DNA from: Azorhizobium sp965227945 | GTDB taxonomy: Bacteria; Pseudomonadota; Alphaproteobacteria; Rhizobiales; Xanthobacteraceae | DNA: 64,000 nt | Reading direction: 5' to 3' | Assembly: GCA_965227945.1 (NCBI GenBank) | Contig: CBDDGQ010000006.1 | Span: forward strand, 1,612,001 to 1,676,000 | In this document: in pieces, positions 7,389-15,647 of the stretch | How positions within the stretch are numbered: position 1 is the first letter of the stretch | Layout of the letters: each line of letters begins with the position of its first letter | Made by a program: the position numbers and the translations under genes | Notes under the pieces: model-generated | Database searches by the model: none | What the model saw: the letters and a program-made list of their open reading frames with translations, nothing else | What the model was told of the DNA's origin: nothing

Positions 7389-8195
7389 TTGATTGGACAT
7401 GCATCTTGGCTCGCCGCCGACAGCGCCGGCGATTCCCAGCAGGAGCTGGCCGTCAAGAAGCTGATGCGCGCCATCGCCACCGGCACCATCGAGCGCGGCG
7501 TGATCCTCAAGGAGGCGCGCCTGGCGCGGGATCTGGACGTGGGGCGTGGGGCGCTGCGCGAGGCGATCAGCCGGCTGGAAGGCCTGCAATTGCTGAAGCG
7601 CGAGCCGAACCTCGGGGTGCGGGTGTTCGATTTTGCCGCCGAGATCGACCAGATCCTGGTGGTGCGCGAAGCCATCGAGGGCATGGCGAGCCGCATCGCC
7701 GCCACCACCATGTCGAACGCCGACCTGCTCCAGCTGCGGCGGCAGGTGGATGAGGGCCTGGAGACGGCGCTCGCCGGTCGCTTTGAAACCAATACGGTGG
7801 ATGACTTCCACTTCATCATCGCCCGCGCCACCGGCAATCCGCGCATCGCCCATCTGGTGTGCGACAACCTCGCCTTCCAGCTGCGCCTGGTCTGGCATGG
7901 GGCGGTGACGCATCCGGGCCGTTTTCTGGCGGCGGCGCAGGAGCATGCGGAGATCCTGGCGGCGCTGGAAGCGCGCGATCCGGAGCGGGCCGAAGCCACC
8001 ATGCGGCGCCACATCGCCAACACCCGCAACTACGCCGCCGCGGTTCAGCGCAACGAGGCGGAGATCCGCGCCGACGTGCCCACCCTGCCGCGCCCGCCGC
8101 GCGCCCGGAACCCGGACCTGACCGTGGTCGTGGACCCGCCCGCCGCGCCCCACACCCCCAAGAGCCGCAAGCCAAGAATGGGACCGCAATCATGA
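7389..8195 (+). CDS. GntR-family (FCD/FadR-type) regulator
   Basis: A 268-residue regulator with a winged helix near residues 20-85 (ARLARDLDVGRGALREAISRLEGLQLL) and an all-helical FCD ligand domain near 90-220 (VVREAIEGMASRIAA, then the metal-type histidines DDFHFIIARATGN and AQEHAEILAALEARD). The C-terminal ~40 residues are a proline-rich tail. TTG at 7389 is preferred because AGGAGGA stands 8 nt upstream. An ATG at 7332 is an alternative. The stop overlaps the next start (ATGA at 8192-8195), tying it to the transporter operon it most likely controls through the sites at 7245-7304. Confidence 0.85.
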   Translation: MIGHASWLAADSAGDSQQELAVKKLMRAIATGTIERGVILKEARLARDLDVGRGALREAISRLEGLQLLKREPNLGVRVFDFAAEIDQILVVREAIEGMASRIAATTMSNADLLQLRRQVDEGLETALAGRFETNTVDDFHFIIARATGNPRIAHLVCDNLAFQLRLVWHGAVTHPGRFLAAAQEHAEILAALEARDPERAEATMRRHIANTRNYAAAVQRNEAEIRADVPTLPRPPRARNPDLTVVVDPPAAPHTPKSRKPRMGPQS

Positions 8196-9739
8196 TCGAG
8201 CGTCTCAGTCGCCGACAGTTCAACCAGTTCGCGGTGGCCGGTCTGGCCGGCACGTTGGCCAGCCCGGCCCTTGTCGCTGCGGCCCGCGCCGCGGAGGACA
8301 CGGTGCTGCGCGTGCGCCTGCAGGGCGACATCGGAAATCTCGATCCGGCGCGCATCTTCCAGATCGAGAACCAGACCGTGGCCGGCAACATCTACAATGG
8401 CCTGGTGAAATATGACGACGCCACCGGCGCCATCGTTCCGGACCTGGCCACGCGCTGGGACATTTCCGACGACGCCAAGGTGTTCACCTTTCACCTGCGC
8501 CCCGGTGTCAGCTGGCACAAGGGCTATGGCCCGTTCTCCGCCGACGACGTGAAGTTCTCTATTGAGCGTGTGCTCGATCCGGCCACCAACAGCAGCTACC
8601 GCGCCCAGTACGAGGGCGTGACGGTGGAGGTGGTGGACCCCACCACCGTGCGGCTTGTGCTGGAGCGCCCCAACCCGCGGCTTCTGCATCGCGTCTCGGC
8701 CTACAATCAGGGCTGGCTGGTGTCGCGCAAGGCGGTGACCGAGATCGGCCATCAGGCCTATGCCTTGCGGCCCATCGGCACCGGCCCGTTCGTGTTCGAG
8801 AAATGGACGCCGGGGCTGGAGGTGCGGCTGTCGGCCAATCCGGACTATTTCGGCGGGAAGCCGAAGCTCGACGGCCTTCTGTTCCGGGTCATCAAGGATG
8901 AGACCGCCGCCTCGATCGCCCTCACCAATGGCGAGATCGATGTCTTCTTCTCCATGCAGCAGCCGGAAGTCATCGACAAGCTGAAGCAGACGCCGGGCAT
9001 CCGCGTGGAGACGCGGCCGGCGAGCTATGTGATGAATCTGGTCATGAACACCCGGGTGAAGCCCCTGGACAATCTCCAGGTGCGCCAGGCCGTGGCCTAT
9101 GGGGTTGACCGCGGGGCGCTGATCTCGGGCTTCTTCCGCAACACCAAATTGCCGGCAAGCACGGCGCTCACCTCCGCCTTCCCGGAATTCACCGACGATG
9201 TGACGCATTATCCCTATGATCCGGACAAGGCGCGCGCGCTGCTGAAGGCGGCCGGGCCCGGGCCTTACGAGATCCAGCTGGCGGTGCCGGCGGTGAGCCC
9301 GTTCGACAAGATCGTCATCCCCATCGCCGACAATCTCAGCGCGGTGGGCTTCACCCCGAAGATCATGCCGCTGGAGCGCGGCACCTATCTGGCGGCGCGC
9401 AACAAGGGCACGCTGATGACCTGCGTCACCGGCGTCGCCGGGCCGGCGGATGCGGATAATCCGCTGATGGCGCTCTATGCCAAGTCGTCCTTCCCGCCGG
9501 GCCTCAACACCGCCCGCTACGACGGCGCGGAGGATCTGTTCGCCCAGCTTCAGGTGGAGCAGGACCCGGCCAAGCGTCTGGCGCTCTATCACCAGATCCA
9601 GCAGCGGACCATGGTCGATCTGCCCACCCTGCCGCTCTATACGGTCACCGTCTATGTGGCCATGGGCGCCAAGGTGCAGGGGCTGGTGCAGAACGCCCTG
9701 GCGACGCTGAACTGCGCCTCCATCTCGCTGGCAGCCTGA
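8192..9739 (+). CDS. ABC transporter substrate-binding protein, family 5 (Dpp/Opp type)
   Basis: A 515-residue periplasmic solute receptor. The N-terminus carries a twin-arginine signal (LSRRQFNQF) and a hydrophobic stretch ending AAARAAED. Family 5 landmarks follow: GNLDPARIFQ, NIYNGLVKYD, VFTFHLRPGVSWHKG, PFSADDVKFSIERV and, later, QVRQAVAYGVDRGAL. This family binds peptides, nickel, glutathione, opines and small amides, so the cargo is not fixed by sequence. It is translationally coupled to the regulator upstream and to the permease downstream (TGATG). Confidence 0.93.
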   Translation: MIERLSRRQFNQFAVAGLAGTLASPALVAAARAAEDTVLRVRLQGDIGNLDPARIFQIENQTVAGNIYNGLVKYDDATGAIVPDLATRWDISDDAKVFTFHLRPGVSWHKGYGPFSADDVKFSIERVLDPATNSSYRAQYEGVTVEVVDPTTVRLVLERPNPRLLHRVSAYNQGWLVSRKAVTEIGHQAYALRPIGTGPFVFEKWTPGLEVRLSANPDYFGGKPKLDGLLFRVIKDETAASIALTNGEIDVFFSMQQPEVIDKLKQTPGIRVETRPASYVMNLVMNTRVKPLDNLQVRQAVAYGVDRGALISGFFRNTKLPASTALTSAFPEFTDDVTHYPYDPDKARALLKAAGPGPYEIQLAVPAVSPFDKIVIPIADNLSAVGFTPKIMPLERGTYLAARNKGTLMTCVTGVAGPADADNPLMALYAKSSFPPGLNTARYDGAEDLFAQLQVEQDPAKRLALYHQIQQRTMVDLPTLPLYTVTVYVAMGAKVQGLVQNALATLNCASISLAA

Positions 9740-10668
9740 TGACTTACATCGCGCGCCAGATCGGGCAGGCCCTTCTGACGGTGCTCGGCATCGTGGCGGT
9801 GGTGTTCTTCCTCATTCGCCTGATCCCGGGCGACCCGGCGGCCTATATGCTGGGCGACTATGCCACCGACGACGCCATTGCCGCGCTGCGGGCGCAGCTC
9901 GGCCTAGACCAGCCGCTGCCGATGCAGTTCTGGCAGTTCCTCACCCGCCTGGCCCATGGCGACTTCGGCACATCGGTGGTCACAGGGCAGCCGGCCATCG
10001 GCGAGGTGCTGGCCAGTCTCGGACCGTCGGCGGCGCTGTCGCTCACCGCCATGGCGGTGGCTATCGCGGTGGGGGTGCCCATGGGCATCCTGGCGGCGTG
10101 CCATCACGGCACGTGGGCCGATTTTGCCGTCACCGTGCTCGCCCTGGTGGGGATTTCCGCGCCGGTCTTCTGGATCGGCCTTGCCGCCATCCTGTTCTTG
10201 TCCGCCGGGCTCGGCTGGTTCCCCGCGCTCGGCACCACATCCTCCAGCAACGTGCTGGTGCAGCTGCATCATCTGGCGCTGCCGGCGATCGTGCTGGGGC
10301 TGTCGGTGAGCGCCTACATCGCCCGGCTGACCCGCTCGGCGATGCTGGAGATCCTCGGGGCCGACTACATCCGCGTGGCGCGGGCCATGGGAGTTGCTGA
10401 GCATCGGATCATCGGTCGGCTGGCCCTGCGCAATGCGCTGGTGCCGGTGCTGTCCATCATCGGCGTGTCGTTCGCCTCGTCGCTGGGCAGCGCTATCCTG
10501 GTGGAGATCGTGTTCAGCCGCCCGGGGCTCGGCTCGCTGATGCTCAAGGCGGTCCAGGCGCGCGACTATCAATTGGTGCAGGCCGGCATCATGGCCCTCG
10601 CCCTGTGCGTGGTGGTCGTGAACCTGCTCATCGATCTCTCCTACAAACTGGTTGACCCGAGGATCTGA
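9739..10668 (+). CDS. ABC transporter permease (DppB type)
   Basis: A 309-residue inner-membrane permease of the Dpp/Opp class. The N-terminus YIARQIGQALLTVLGIVAVV leads into the first helix, followed by IRLIPGDPAAYMLGD and the large periplasmic loop of this class. The cytoplasmic coupling loop EAA-like motif is near residues 210-230 (ADYIRVARAMGVAEHRII), with about six helices overall. The ATG overlaps the receptor stop codon by one base. Confidence 0.93.
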   Translation: MTYIARQIGQALLTVLGIVAVVFFLIRLIPGDPAAYMLGDYATDDAIAALRAQLGLDQPLPMQFWQFLTRLAHGDFGTSVVTGQPAIGEVLASLGPSAALSLTAMAVAIAVGVPMGILAACHHGTWADFAVTVLALVGISAPVFWIGLAAILFLSAGLGWFPALGTTSSSNVLVQLHHLALPAIVLGLSVSAYIARLTRSAMLEILGADYIRVARAMGVAEHRIIGRLALRNALVPVLSIIGVSFASSLGSAILVEIVFSRPGLGSLMLKAVQARDYQLVQAGIMALALCVVVVNLLIDLSYKLVDPRI

Positions 10669-10701
10669 TCCGATGCGCGCGATGGTCGTGGAGCCCAAGG
10701 C

Positions 10702-11541
10702 ATGAGACACGCACTGCGCCATCCGGCGGTGAAGATCGGGCTCACCATGCTGGTGTGCATGATCGTGTTCGCAGTGCTCGGACCGTTTCTGGTGGGGCGC
10801 TCGCCGCTCACCAACAATCTGGCCAATGCGCTGGCGCCGCTCTCCTGGGCGCATCCGCTGGGCACCGACCAGTATGGCCGCGACGTGTTCGCGCGCGTGG
10901 TGTTCGGGGCCCATGTGTCGCTGGAAGTGGCGGCCTCGGTGGTGGTGATCTCCCTGTCCGTGGGCACCATGCTGGGCGCGCTCGCCGGGTTCGTGGGCGG
11001 CCGGACGGAACGGGTGATCGTTGCCGTCATCAACGTGCTCATGGCCTTTCCGGCCTTTCTGCTGGCCCTGGCGCTGGTGGCCGCGCGCGGCTCCTCGCTG
11101 GAATCGGTGATCTTCGCGGTGGCCACCGCCTACACGCCGCGGGTGGCGTCGGTGATGCGCGGCGTGGTGCTGACCATCAAGCCGCGGCCCTTCATCGAGG
11201 CCTCCACCTCGCTGGGCATGTCGCGCACCCGCATCCTGTTCCGGCACATCATACCCAATAGCCTGCCGCCGGTGATCGTGGTGGCCACCGTGAGCGCGGC
11301 CACCGCCATTCTGGGCGAGGCGGGGCTCAGCTATCTCGGCCTCGGGGTGCAGCCGCCGACCCCCACCTGGGGCAACATCATTGCCGACGGCCAGCCCTAT
11401 CTCACCTCCCATCCCATCATCTGCCTGTCCGCGGGGCTGTGCGTGGCGCTGACGGTCGTTGCGCTCAACCTCCTGGGCGATGGCCTGCGCGATGTGCTCG
11501 ACCCCAGCAATCGCCAGAATACCAGCGTGAAGATGCTGTGA
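10702..11541 (+). CDS. ABC transporter permease (DppC type)
   Basis: A 279-residue second permease, partner of the DppB-type protein. It has an N-terminal helix, then PLGTDQYGRDVFARVVFGAHVS (cited here by its LGTDQYGRDVFAR core), which is diagnostic of DppC/OppC, and the coupling motif EASTSLGMSRTRILFRHIIPN near residues 170-190 (core ASTSLGMSRTRILF). The start at 10702 follows a weak GGAG. A ten-codon open frame from 10673 ends over it. The stop overlaps the next start (TGATG). Confidence 0.93.
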   Translation: MRHALRHPAVKIGLTMLVCMIVFAVLGPFLVGRSPLTNNLANALAPLSWAHPLGTDQYGRDVFARVVFGAHVSLEVAASVVVISLSVGTMLGALAGFVGGRTERVIVAVINVLMAFPAFLLALALVAARGSSLESVIFAVATAYTPRVASVMRGVVLTIKPRPFIEASTSLGMSRTRILFRHIIPNSLPPVIVVATVSAATAILGEAGLSYLGLGVQPPTPTWGNIIADGQPYLTSHPIICLSAGLCVALTVVALNLLGDGLRDVLDPSNRQNTSVKML

Positions 11542-12590
11542 TGCTGTACCGCCCGTCTCACCCCCCTTCGCCCGAGGATGCGCGCATGCTGGCCGGCGAG
11601 ACCATCTTGTCCATCGAGAACCTGCAGACGGTGATCGAGCAGGGCGGTCATCGCGCCGGTCTCGTCAATGGCGTGAGCCTTGATGTGCGCAGCGGCGAGA
11701 CCCTGGCGGTCGTCGGTGAATCCGGCTCCGGCAAGACCATGACCTTCATGTCCGCTCTGGGGCTGCTGCCGCCGTCCTGCCGGATCGAATCCGGCGCGGT
11801 CAAGCTGGCGGGAGAAAATCTGGTGGGGCTGTCGAACCGGGCGCTGCGCCGACGGCGGGGCGCCGGCATCGGGGTGATCTTCCAGGACCCCCTCACCGCC
11901 TTGAACCCGGTCTTCACCATCGGCGATCAACTGATCGAGGTCATCCGGGCGCACCAGCGGGTGAACCGGCGGGAGGCGGCGGCCCGGGCATTGGCGGCGC
12001 TGCGCCGGGTGCAGATTCCCGCCCCCGAGGCGCGCATGGGCGCCTATCCGCACCAATTGTCCGGCGGCATGCGCCAACGGGTGCTCATCGCCATGGCCAC
12101 CGCGCTGTCGCCCAAGGTGCTGATCGCGGACGAACCCACCACCGCGCTGGACGTGACCGTGCAGGCGCAGATTCTCGACCTGCTGGCGGGCCTGCGCGAT
12201 GAAACCGGCATGGGCCTCGTGCTGATCACCCACGATCTGGGTCTGGTGGCGAAATATGCCGACCGAGTTGCGGTGATGTACACCGGCTGCGTGGTGGAGC
12301 AGGGCCGGGTGGACGACATCTTCGCCGCCCCGGCCCATCCCTATACGCGCAATCTTCTGCGCAGCATGCCGCGGCTGGACCAGCCGGTGGCGCAGGACCT
12401 GTTCGCCATTGAGGGCCAACCGCCCGCCCCGGTACGCGAGCGCATCGGCTGCCCGTTCGAGCCGCGTTGCGATGTGGGCCGCGGGCGCGAGCCGTGCCGC
12501 ACGCTGCTCCCGGTGTTGCGCCCCACCGCGGCCGGCCGCGCCGCCTGCCATTTCCCGGAAGGCCCCCAGCTCATGACAGTGGTGTCCTGA
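11541..12590 (+). CDS. ABC transporter ATP-binding protein (DppD type)
   Basis: A 349-residue ATPase with Walker A GESGSGKT (about residues 62-69), Q-loop FQDPLTALNP, signature LSGGMRQRV, Walker B VLIADEPTTALD and the H-loop LITHDLGLV. The C-terminal oligopeptide-transporter extension carries cysteines (GCPFEPRCDVGRGREPC), which in relatives bind an iron-sulphur cluster. It energises import together with the DppF-type subunit. The ATG at 11541 overlaps the upstream stop codon. Confidence 0.93.
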   Translation: MLYRPSHPPSPEDARMLAGETILSIENLQTVIEQGGHRAGLVNGVSLDVRSGETLAVVGESGSGKTMTFMSALGLLPPSCRIESGAVKLAGENLVGLSNRALRRRRGAGIGVIFQDPLTALNPVFTIGDQLIEVIRAHQRVNRREAAARALAALRRVQIPAPEARMGAYPHQLSGGMRQRVLIAMATALSPKVLIADEPTTALDVTVQAQILDLLAGLRDETGMGLVLITHDLGLVAKYADRVAVMYTGCVVEQGRVDDIFAAPAHPYTRNLLRSMPRLDQPVAQDLFAIEGQPPAPVRERIGCPFEPRCDVGRGREPCRTLLPVLRPTAAGRAACHFPEGPQLMTVVS

Positions 12591-12591
12591 C

Positions 12592-13644
12592 ATGACGGAA
12601 CATGCCCCCCTGTTGGAAGTCGCCGGCCTGTCGAAAGTCTTTCAAGGCCGCCGGTCGCTGTGGCGCACCGAAGCCGTGGTGCGCGCGGTGGACGATGTGT
12701 CCCTGCGCCTGCATGCGGGCGAAACCCTGGGCCTGGTGGGTGAGACCGGCAGCGGCAAGAGCACGCTGGGCCGGCTGGTGATGCGTCTGGTGGAGCCGAC
12801 CCTCGGCTCGGTGCTGTTCGAGGGCGAAGATCTGGCGCGGCTCAGCGCGGCGGATGTGCGGGTGGCGCGCAAGCAGATCCAGATGGTGTTTCAGGATCCC
12901 TACGGCTCGCTGGATCCGCGCATGCGCGTGGGCGATCTGATCGCCGAGCCGCTCATCGTGCATGGCGCCCCCCGGAGCGAGATCGCCCACCGCGTGGCGC
13001 AGGTGATGCAGCGTGTCGGGCTCGATGCCTCCTATGCGGGGCGCTATCCGCACCAGTTCTCCGGCGGCCAGCGCCAGCGCATCGGCATCGCCCGCGCCAT
13101 CGTGCTGAACCCCAAGCTGCTGATCCTGGATGAGCCGGTCTCGGCGCTGGATGTCTCGATCCAGGCACAGATCCTCAACCTGATCGCCGGCCTGCAGCGC
13201 GAGCGGGGCATGGGCATGCTGTTCATCGCCCACGATCTGGCGGTGGTGCGCCATGTCAGCCACCGCATCGCGGTGATGTATCTGGGGCGCATCGTGGAGA
13301 TGGGCACGCGCGACGACATCTTCTCGCGGCCACGACATCCCTACACGACGACGCTGCTCTCGGCGGTGCCGATCCCCGATCCGGTCATCGCCCGGCAGCG
13401 CACGACCATCGCGCCCATCGGCGAGATCGGCTCGGCCACCAACCTGCCGGCGGGGTGCCGCTTTCACCCGCGCTGCCCCAAGGCGCGCCTGGTGGCCCGG
13501 CTCCAGCGCGGCCCCTCCGTGGTGGTGGAGGGCGACGTGGTGCCGAAGGCGTGCGCGACGCAGGAGCCGGTGCTGGACACCTGGGCCACCGCCCACGCCG
13601 CCGCCTGCCATTTCCCCGACAATGCGCCGGACGCCCTGCAATGA
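12592..13644 (+). CDS. ABC transporter ATP-binding protein (DppF type)
   Basis: A 350-residue second ATPase of the transporter. Motifs are Walker A GETGSGKS (about residues 47-54), VFQDPYGSLDPR, signature FSGGQRQRIGIARA, Walker B LLILDEPVSALD and FIAHDLAVVRHV. The oligopeptide/dipeptide C-terminal motif GCRFHPRCPKA is present. It starts one base after the DppD-type stop codon, so the two are translated together. With its partner it completes a five-component importer. Confidence 0.93.
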   Translation: MTEHAPLLEVAGLSKVFQGRRSLWRTEAVVRAVDDVSLRLHAGETLGLVGETGSGKSTLGRLVMRLVEPTLGSVLFEGEDLARLSAADVRVARKQIQMVFQDPYGSLDPRMRVGDLIAEPLIVHGAPRSEIAHRVAQVMQRVGLDASYAGRYPHQFSGGQRQRIGIARAIVLNPKLLILDEPVSALDVSIQAQILNLIAGLQRERGMGMLFIAHDLAVVRHVSHRIAVMYLGRIVEMGTRDDIFSRPRHPYTTTLLSAVPIPDPVIARQRTTIAPIGEIGSATNLPAGCRFHPRCPKARLVARLQRGPSVVVEGDVVPKACATQEPVLDTWATAHAAACHFPDNAPDALQ

Positions 13645-13657
13645 GGACCGCACCGCA

Positions 13658-14326
13658 ATGACCATGCCCTGGGACGGGATCATTCCCGAGGCCGATCAGC
13701 AGATCTACCAGCGGGCGGGATTCGGCCGGCCGTCCCCCTGGGGGGCGCGGGCGGCGCTGATCGTCATCGACGTTCAATACCGCAGCGTGGGCACACAGCG
13801 GCTGCCCATCGCCCAATCCATGGACGAGTTCGCCACCAGTTGCGGGGACGCGGGCTGGCAGGCCATCGATGCCATGGTGCCGCTGATCGCCCGCTTCCGC
13901 AGCGCCGGCCTGCCCATCATCTATCCCTTTGTGGCGCCGAAGGAGAGCTTCGACGGCGGCCGGCTGGCCGAGAAGGTGCCGGCGCTGATGACCATTCCTC
14001 GCGCCGGCTACGAGATCGTGCGCGAGGTGGCGCCGGAGCCATCGGATGTGCGCATTCCCAAGCGCCACTCCAGTGCCTTCTTCGGCACGCCGCTGCTGAG
14101 CTATCTGCTGGATCGCCGGGTGGACACGCTGGTGCTGGCAGGCACCACCACGAGCGGCTGCATCCGCTGTGCCGCCGTGGATGCCTTTTCCTATAATTTC
14201 AGCGTCTTCGTTCCCCATGACTGCGTGTTTGACCGCAGCCCCTTTTCCCATGCGGTGGGCCTGTACGAGATGGCGCAGAAATACGCGAACGTAGTGACCG
14301 CGGCAGAGGTTCTCGGCCAGATCTGA
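13658..14326 (+). CDS. Isochorismatase-family cysteine hydrolase 2
   Basis: A 222-residue hydrolase, the same length as hydrolase 1 and clearly related (compare FGRPSPWGARAALIVIDVQY with its FARRIGFGARVALLNIDTTW). The triad is Asp in IVIDVQYR, Lys in IPKRHSSAFFGT and Cys in GTTTSGCIRCAAVDAF. It is probably an amidohydrolase acting on the compound imported by the upstream ABC transporter, with which it is co-directional 13 bp downstream. The ATG at 13658 has GAGGA upstream, and an ATG two codons later is possible. Copy C of the dispersed repeat begins 7 bp after its stop codon. Confidence 0.88.
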   Translation: MTMPWDGIIPEADQQIYQRAGFGRPSPWGARAALIVIDVQYRSVGTQRLPIAQSMDEFATSCGDAGWQAIDAMVPLIARFRSAGLPIIYPFVAPKESFDGGRLAEKVPALMTIPRAGYEIVREVAPEPSDVRIPKRHSSAFFGTPLLSYLLDRRVDTLVLAGTTTSGCIRCAAVDAFSYNFSVFVPHDCVFDRSPFSHAVGLYEMAQKYANVVTAAEVLGQI

Positions 14327-14333
14327 CCGCCGA

Positions 14334-14433
14334 GAGCGGTTTCGAGCGAAGTGGATCCCGGTTCGCGGGACCAAAACGCGGCAAGCAAAAATACAGAGAA
14401 TTTCACCGATTCGAAGAAACGGCGAAATGCTCG
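14334..14433 (+). repeat. Dispersed ~100-bp repeat, copy C
   Basis: A full-length copy from GAGCGGTTTCGAGCGAAGTG to AAATGCTCG. Its 3' half can fold: ATTTCACCG pairs with CGGCGAAAT with one mismatch around an 11-nt loop. It matches copy A end to end and copy B at its 5' end. Confidence 0.8.
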
Positions 14434-14483
14434 AGACCGCGCCCGCTGCGCGCCGGTCCCCTCCCTGCCTGATGAGACCTGAC

Positions 14484-15620
14484 ATGTCCCCTGTTTCTCC
14501 CTCCGGTGCCGCGCGTCCCGCCGGGCGGGCGCCGGATCCGCGGCCCCCGCGCTGGCGGGTCGGTGCCCGGTGGGCGGCGCTGCTGCTGCTTTCCGTGGTG
14601 TTCGCCGGCGGGTTGCAGTTGCTGCATTTCCCCGCGGCCCTCCTGCTGGGTGCCATGTTCGCCGCCATCGCCGTGGCCTTGACCGGTGAAGGGCCACGGG
14701 TGCCCCGTCCGGCGTTCCATGTGGCGCAGGCGCTGGTCGGCTGCCTGATTGCCCGCAGCATGCCCCTGAGCGTCTTCGCCGAGATCGGGCGCGACTGGCC
14801 GATCCTGCTCGCCGGGGTCGCCTGTGTGGTGCTGGTGGCCGGCCTGCTGGGCTGGATGCAGATGCGCTGGGGCGTCCTGCCGGGCACGACCGCCATCTGG
14901 GGCTCCGCCCCGGGCGGCGCCGCCGCGACGCTGCTCATGGCCGAGGCCTATGGCGCGGACGTGCGGCTGGTGGCCCTGATGCAATATACGCGGGTGGCGG
15001 GGGTGGCGCTCACGGCGTCCCTCGTGGCCCATGTGGCGACCCCCGGAGCCGCCGCGGCGGCCGCCGCCGTGGTCTGGTTTCCTCCGGTCTCCATTCCGGC
15101 CCTGCTGGCGACGCTGGCGGTGGCGATCGGTGGCATGGTGATCGGATTGCGGCTGCGGGTGCCGGCGGGCGCCATGCTCGTGCCCATGGGCCTGGGCATC
15201 GCCCTGGCCGGCTCCGGCCTGCTGACCATCACCCTGCCGCCGTGGCTCATGGTGCTGGCCTATACCGCCATCGGCTGGAACATCGGCCTGCGCTTCACCG
15301 CCAAGATCATGCTGCAGAGTCTGCGGATGGTGCCGGCCATCCTGCTGTCCACCGTGACCCTGATTGCCATCTGCGGGCTGTTTTCCATCCTGCTGGTGGC
15401 GGTCACCGGCATGGACCCCATGACCGCCTATCTGGCCATGAGCCCCGGCAGCGCAGATTCCATCGCCATCATCGCCGCCTCCAGCCCGGTGGATCTGTCG
15501 CTGGTGATGGCCATGCAGACCAGCCGCCTCATCGTCGTGATTCTGGTCGGACCGCCCTTCACCCGCTTCCTGGCCGAGCGGGCGGAACGCGGCGCCCGGG
15601 CCGGCGCCGCGCGGCTCTGA
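14484..15620 (+). CDS. AbrB-family membrane protein (AbrB duplication domain)
   Basis: A 378-residue polytopic inner-membrane protein with about ten hydrophobic helices in two similar halves. Marker blocks are LLGAMFAAIAVAL and LPGTTAIWGSAPGGAAATLLMA in the first half, and the echoing MSPGSADSIAIIAASS in the second. These GxxPGG-type repeats define the AbrB/COG3180 family, sometimes mislabelled ammonia monooxygenase. The transport role is unproven. Starts at 14472 and 14484 are both possible; the open frame reaching back into repeat copy C is not credible. It lies between the hydrolase and the amidase, so it may move a substrate or product of that pathway. Confidence 0.82.
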   Translation: MSPVSPSGAARPAGRAPDPRPPRWRVGARWAALLLLSVVFAGGLQLLHFPAALLLGAMFAAIAVALTGEGPRVPRPAFHVAQALVGCLIARSMPLSVFAEIGRDWPILLAGVACVVLVAGLLGWMQMRWGVLPGTTAIWGSAPGGAAATLLMAEAYGADVRLVALMQYTRVAGVALTASLVAHVATPGAAAAAAAVVWFPPVSIPALLATLAVAIGGMVIGLRLRVPAGAMLVPMGLGIALAGSGLLTITLPPWLMVLAYTAIGWNIGLRFTAKIMLQSLRMVPAILLSTVTLIAICGLFSILLVAVTGMDPMTAYLAMSPGSADSIAIIAASSPVDLSLVMAMQTSRLIVVILVGPPFTRFLAERAERGARAGAARL

Positions 15621-15647
15621 TCCCGCCCTCTCTCACAAGGACACGCC

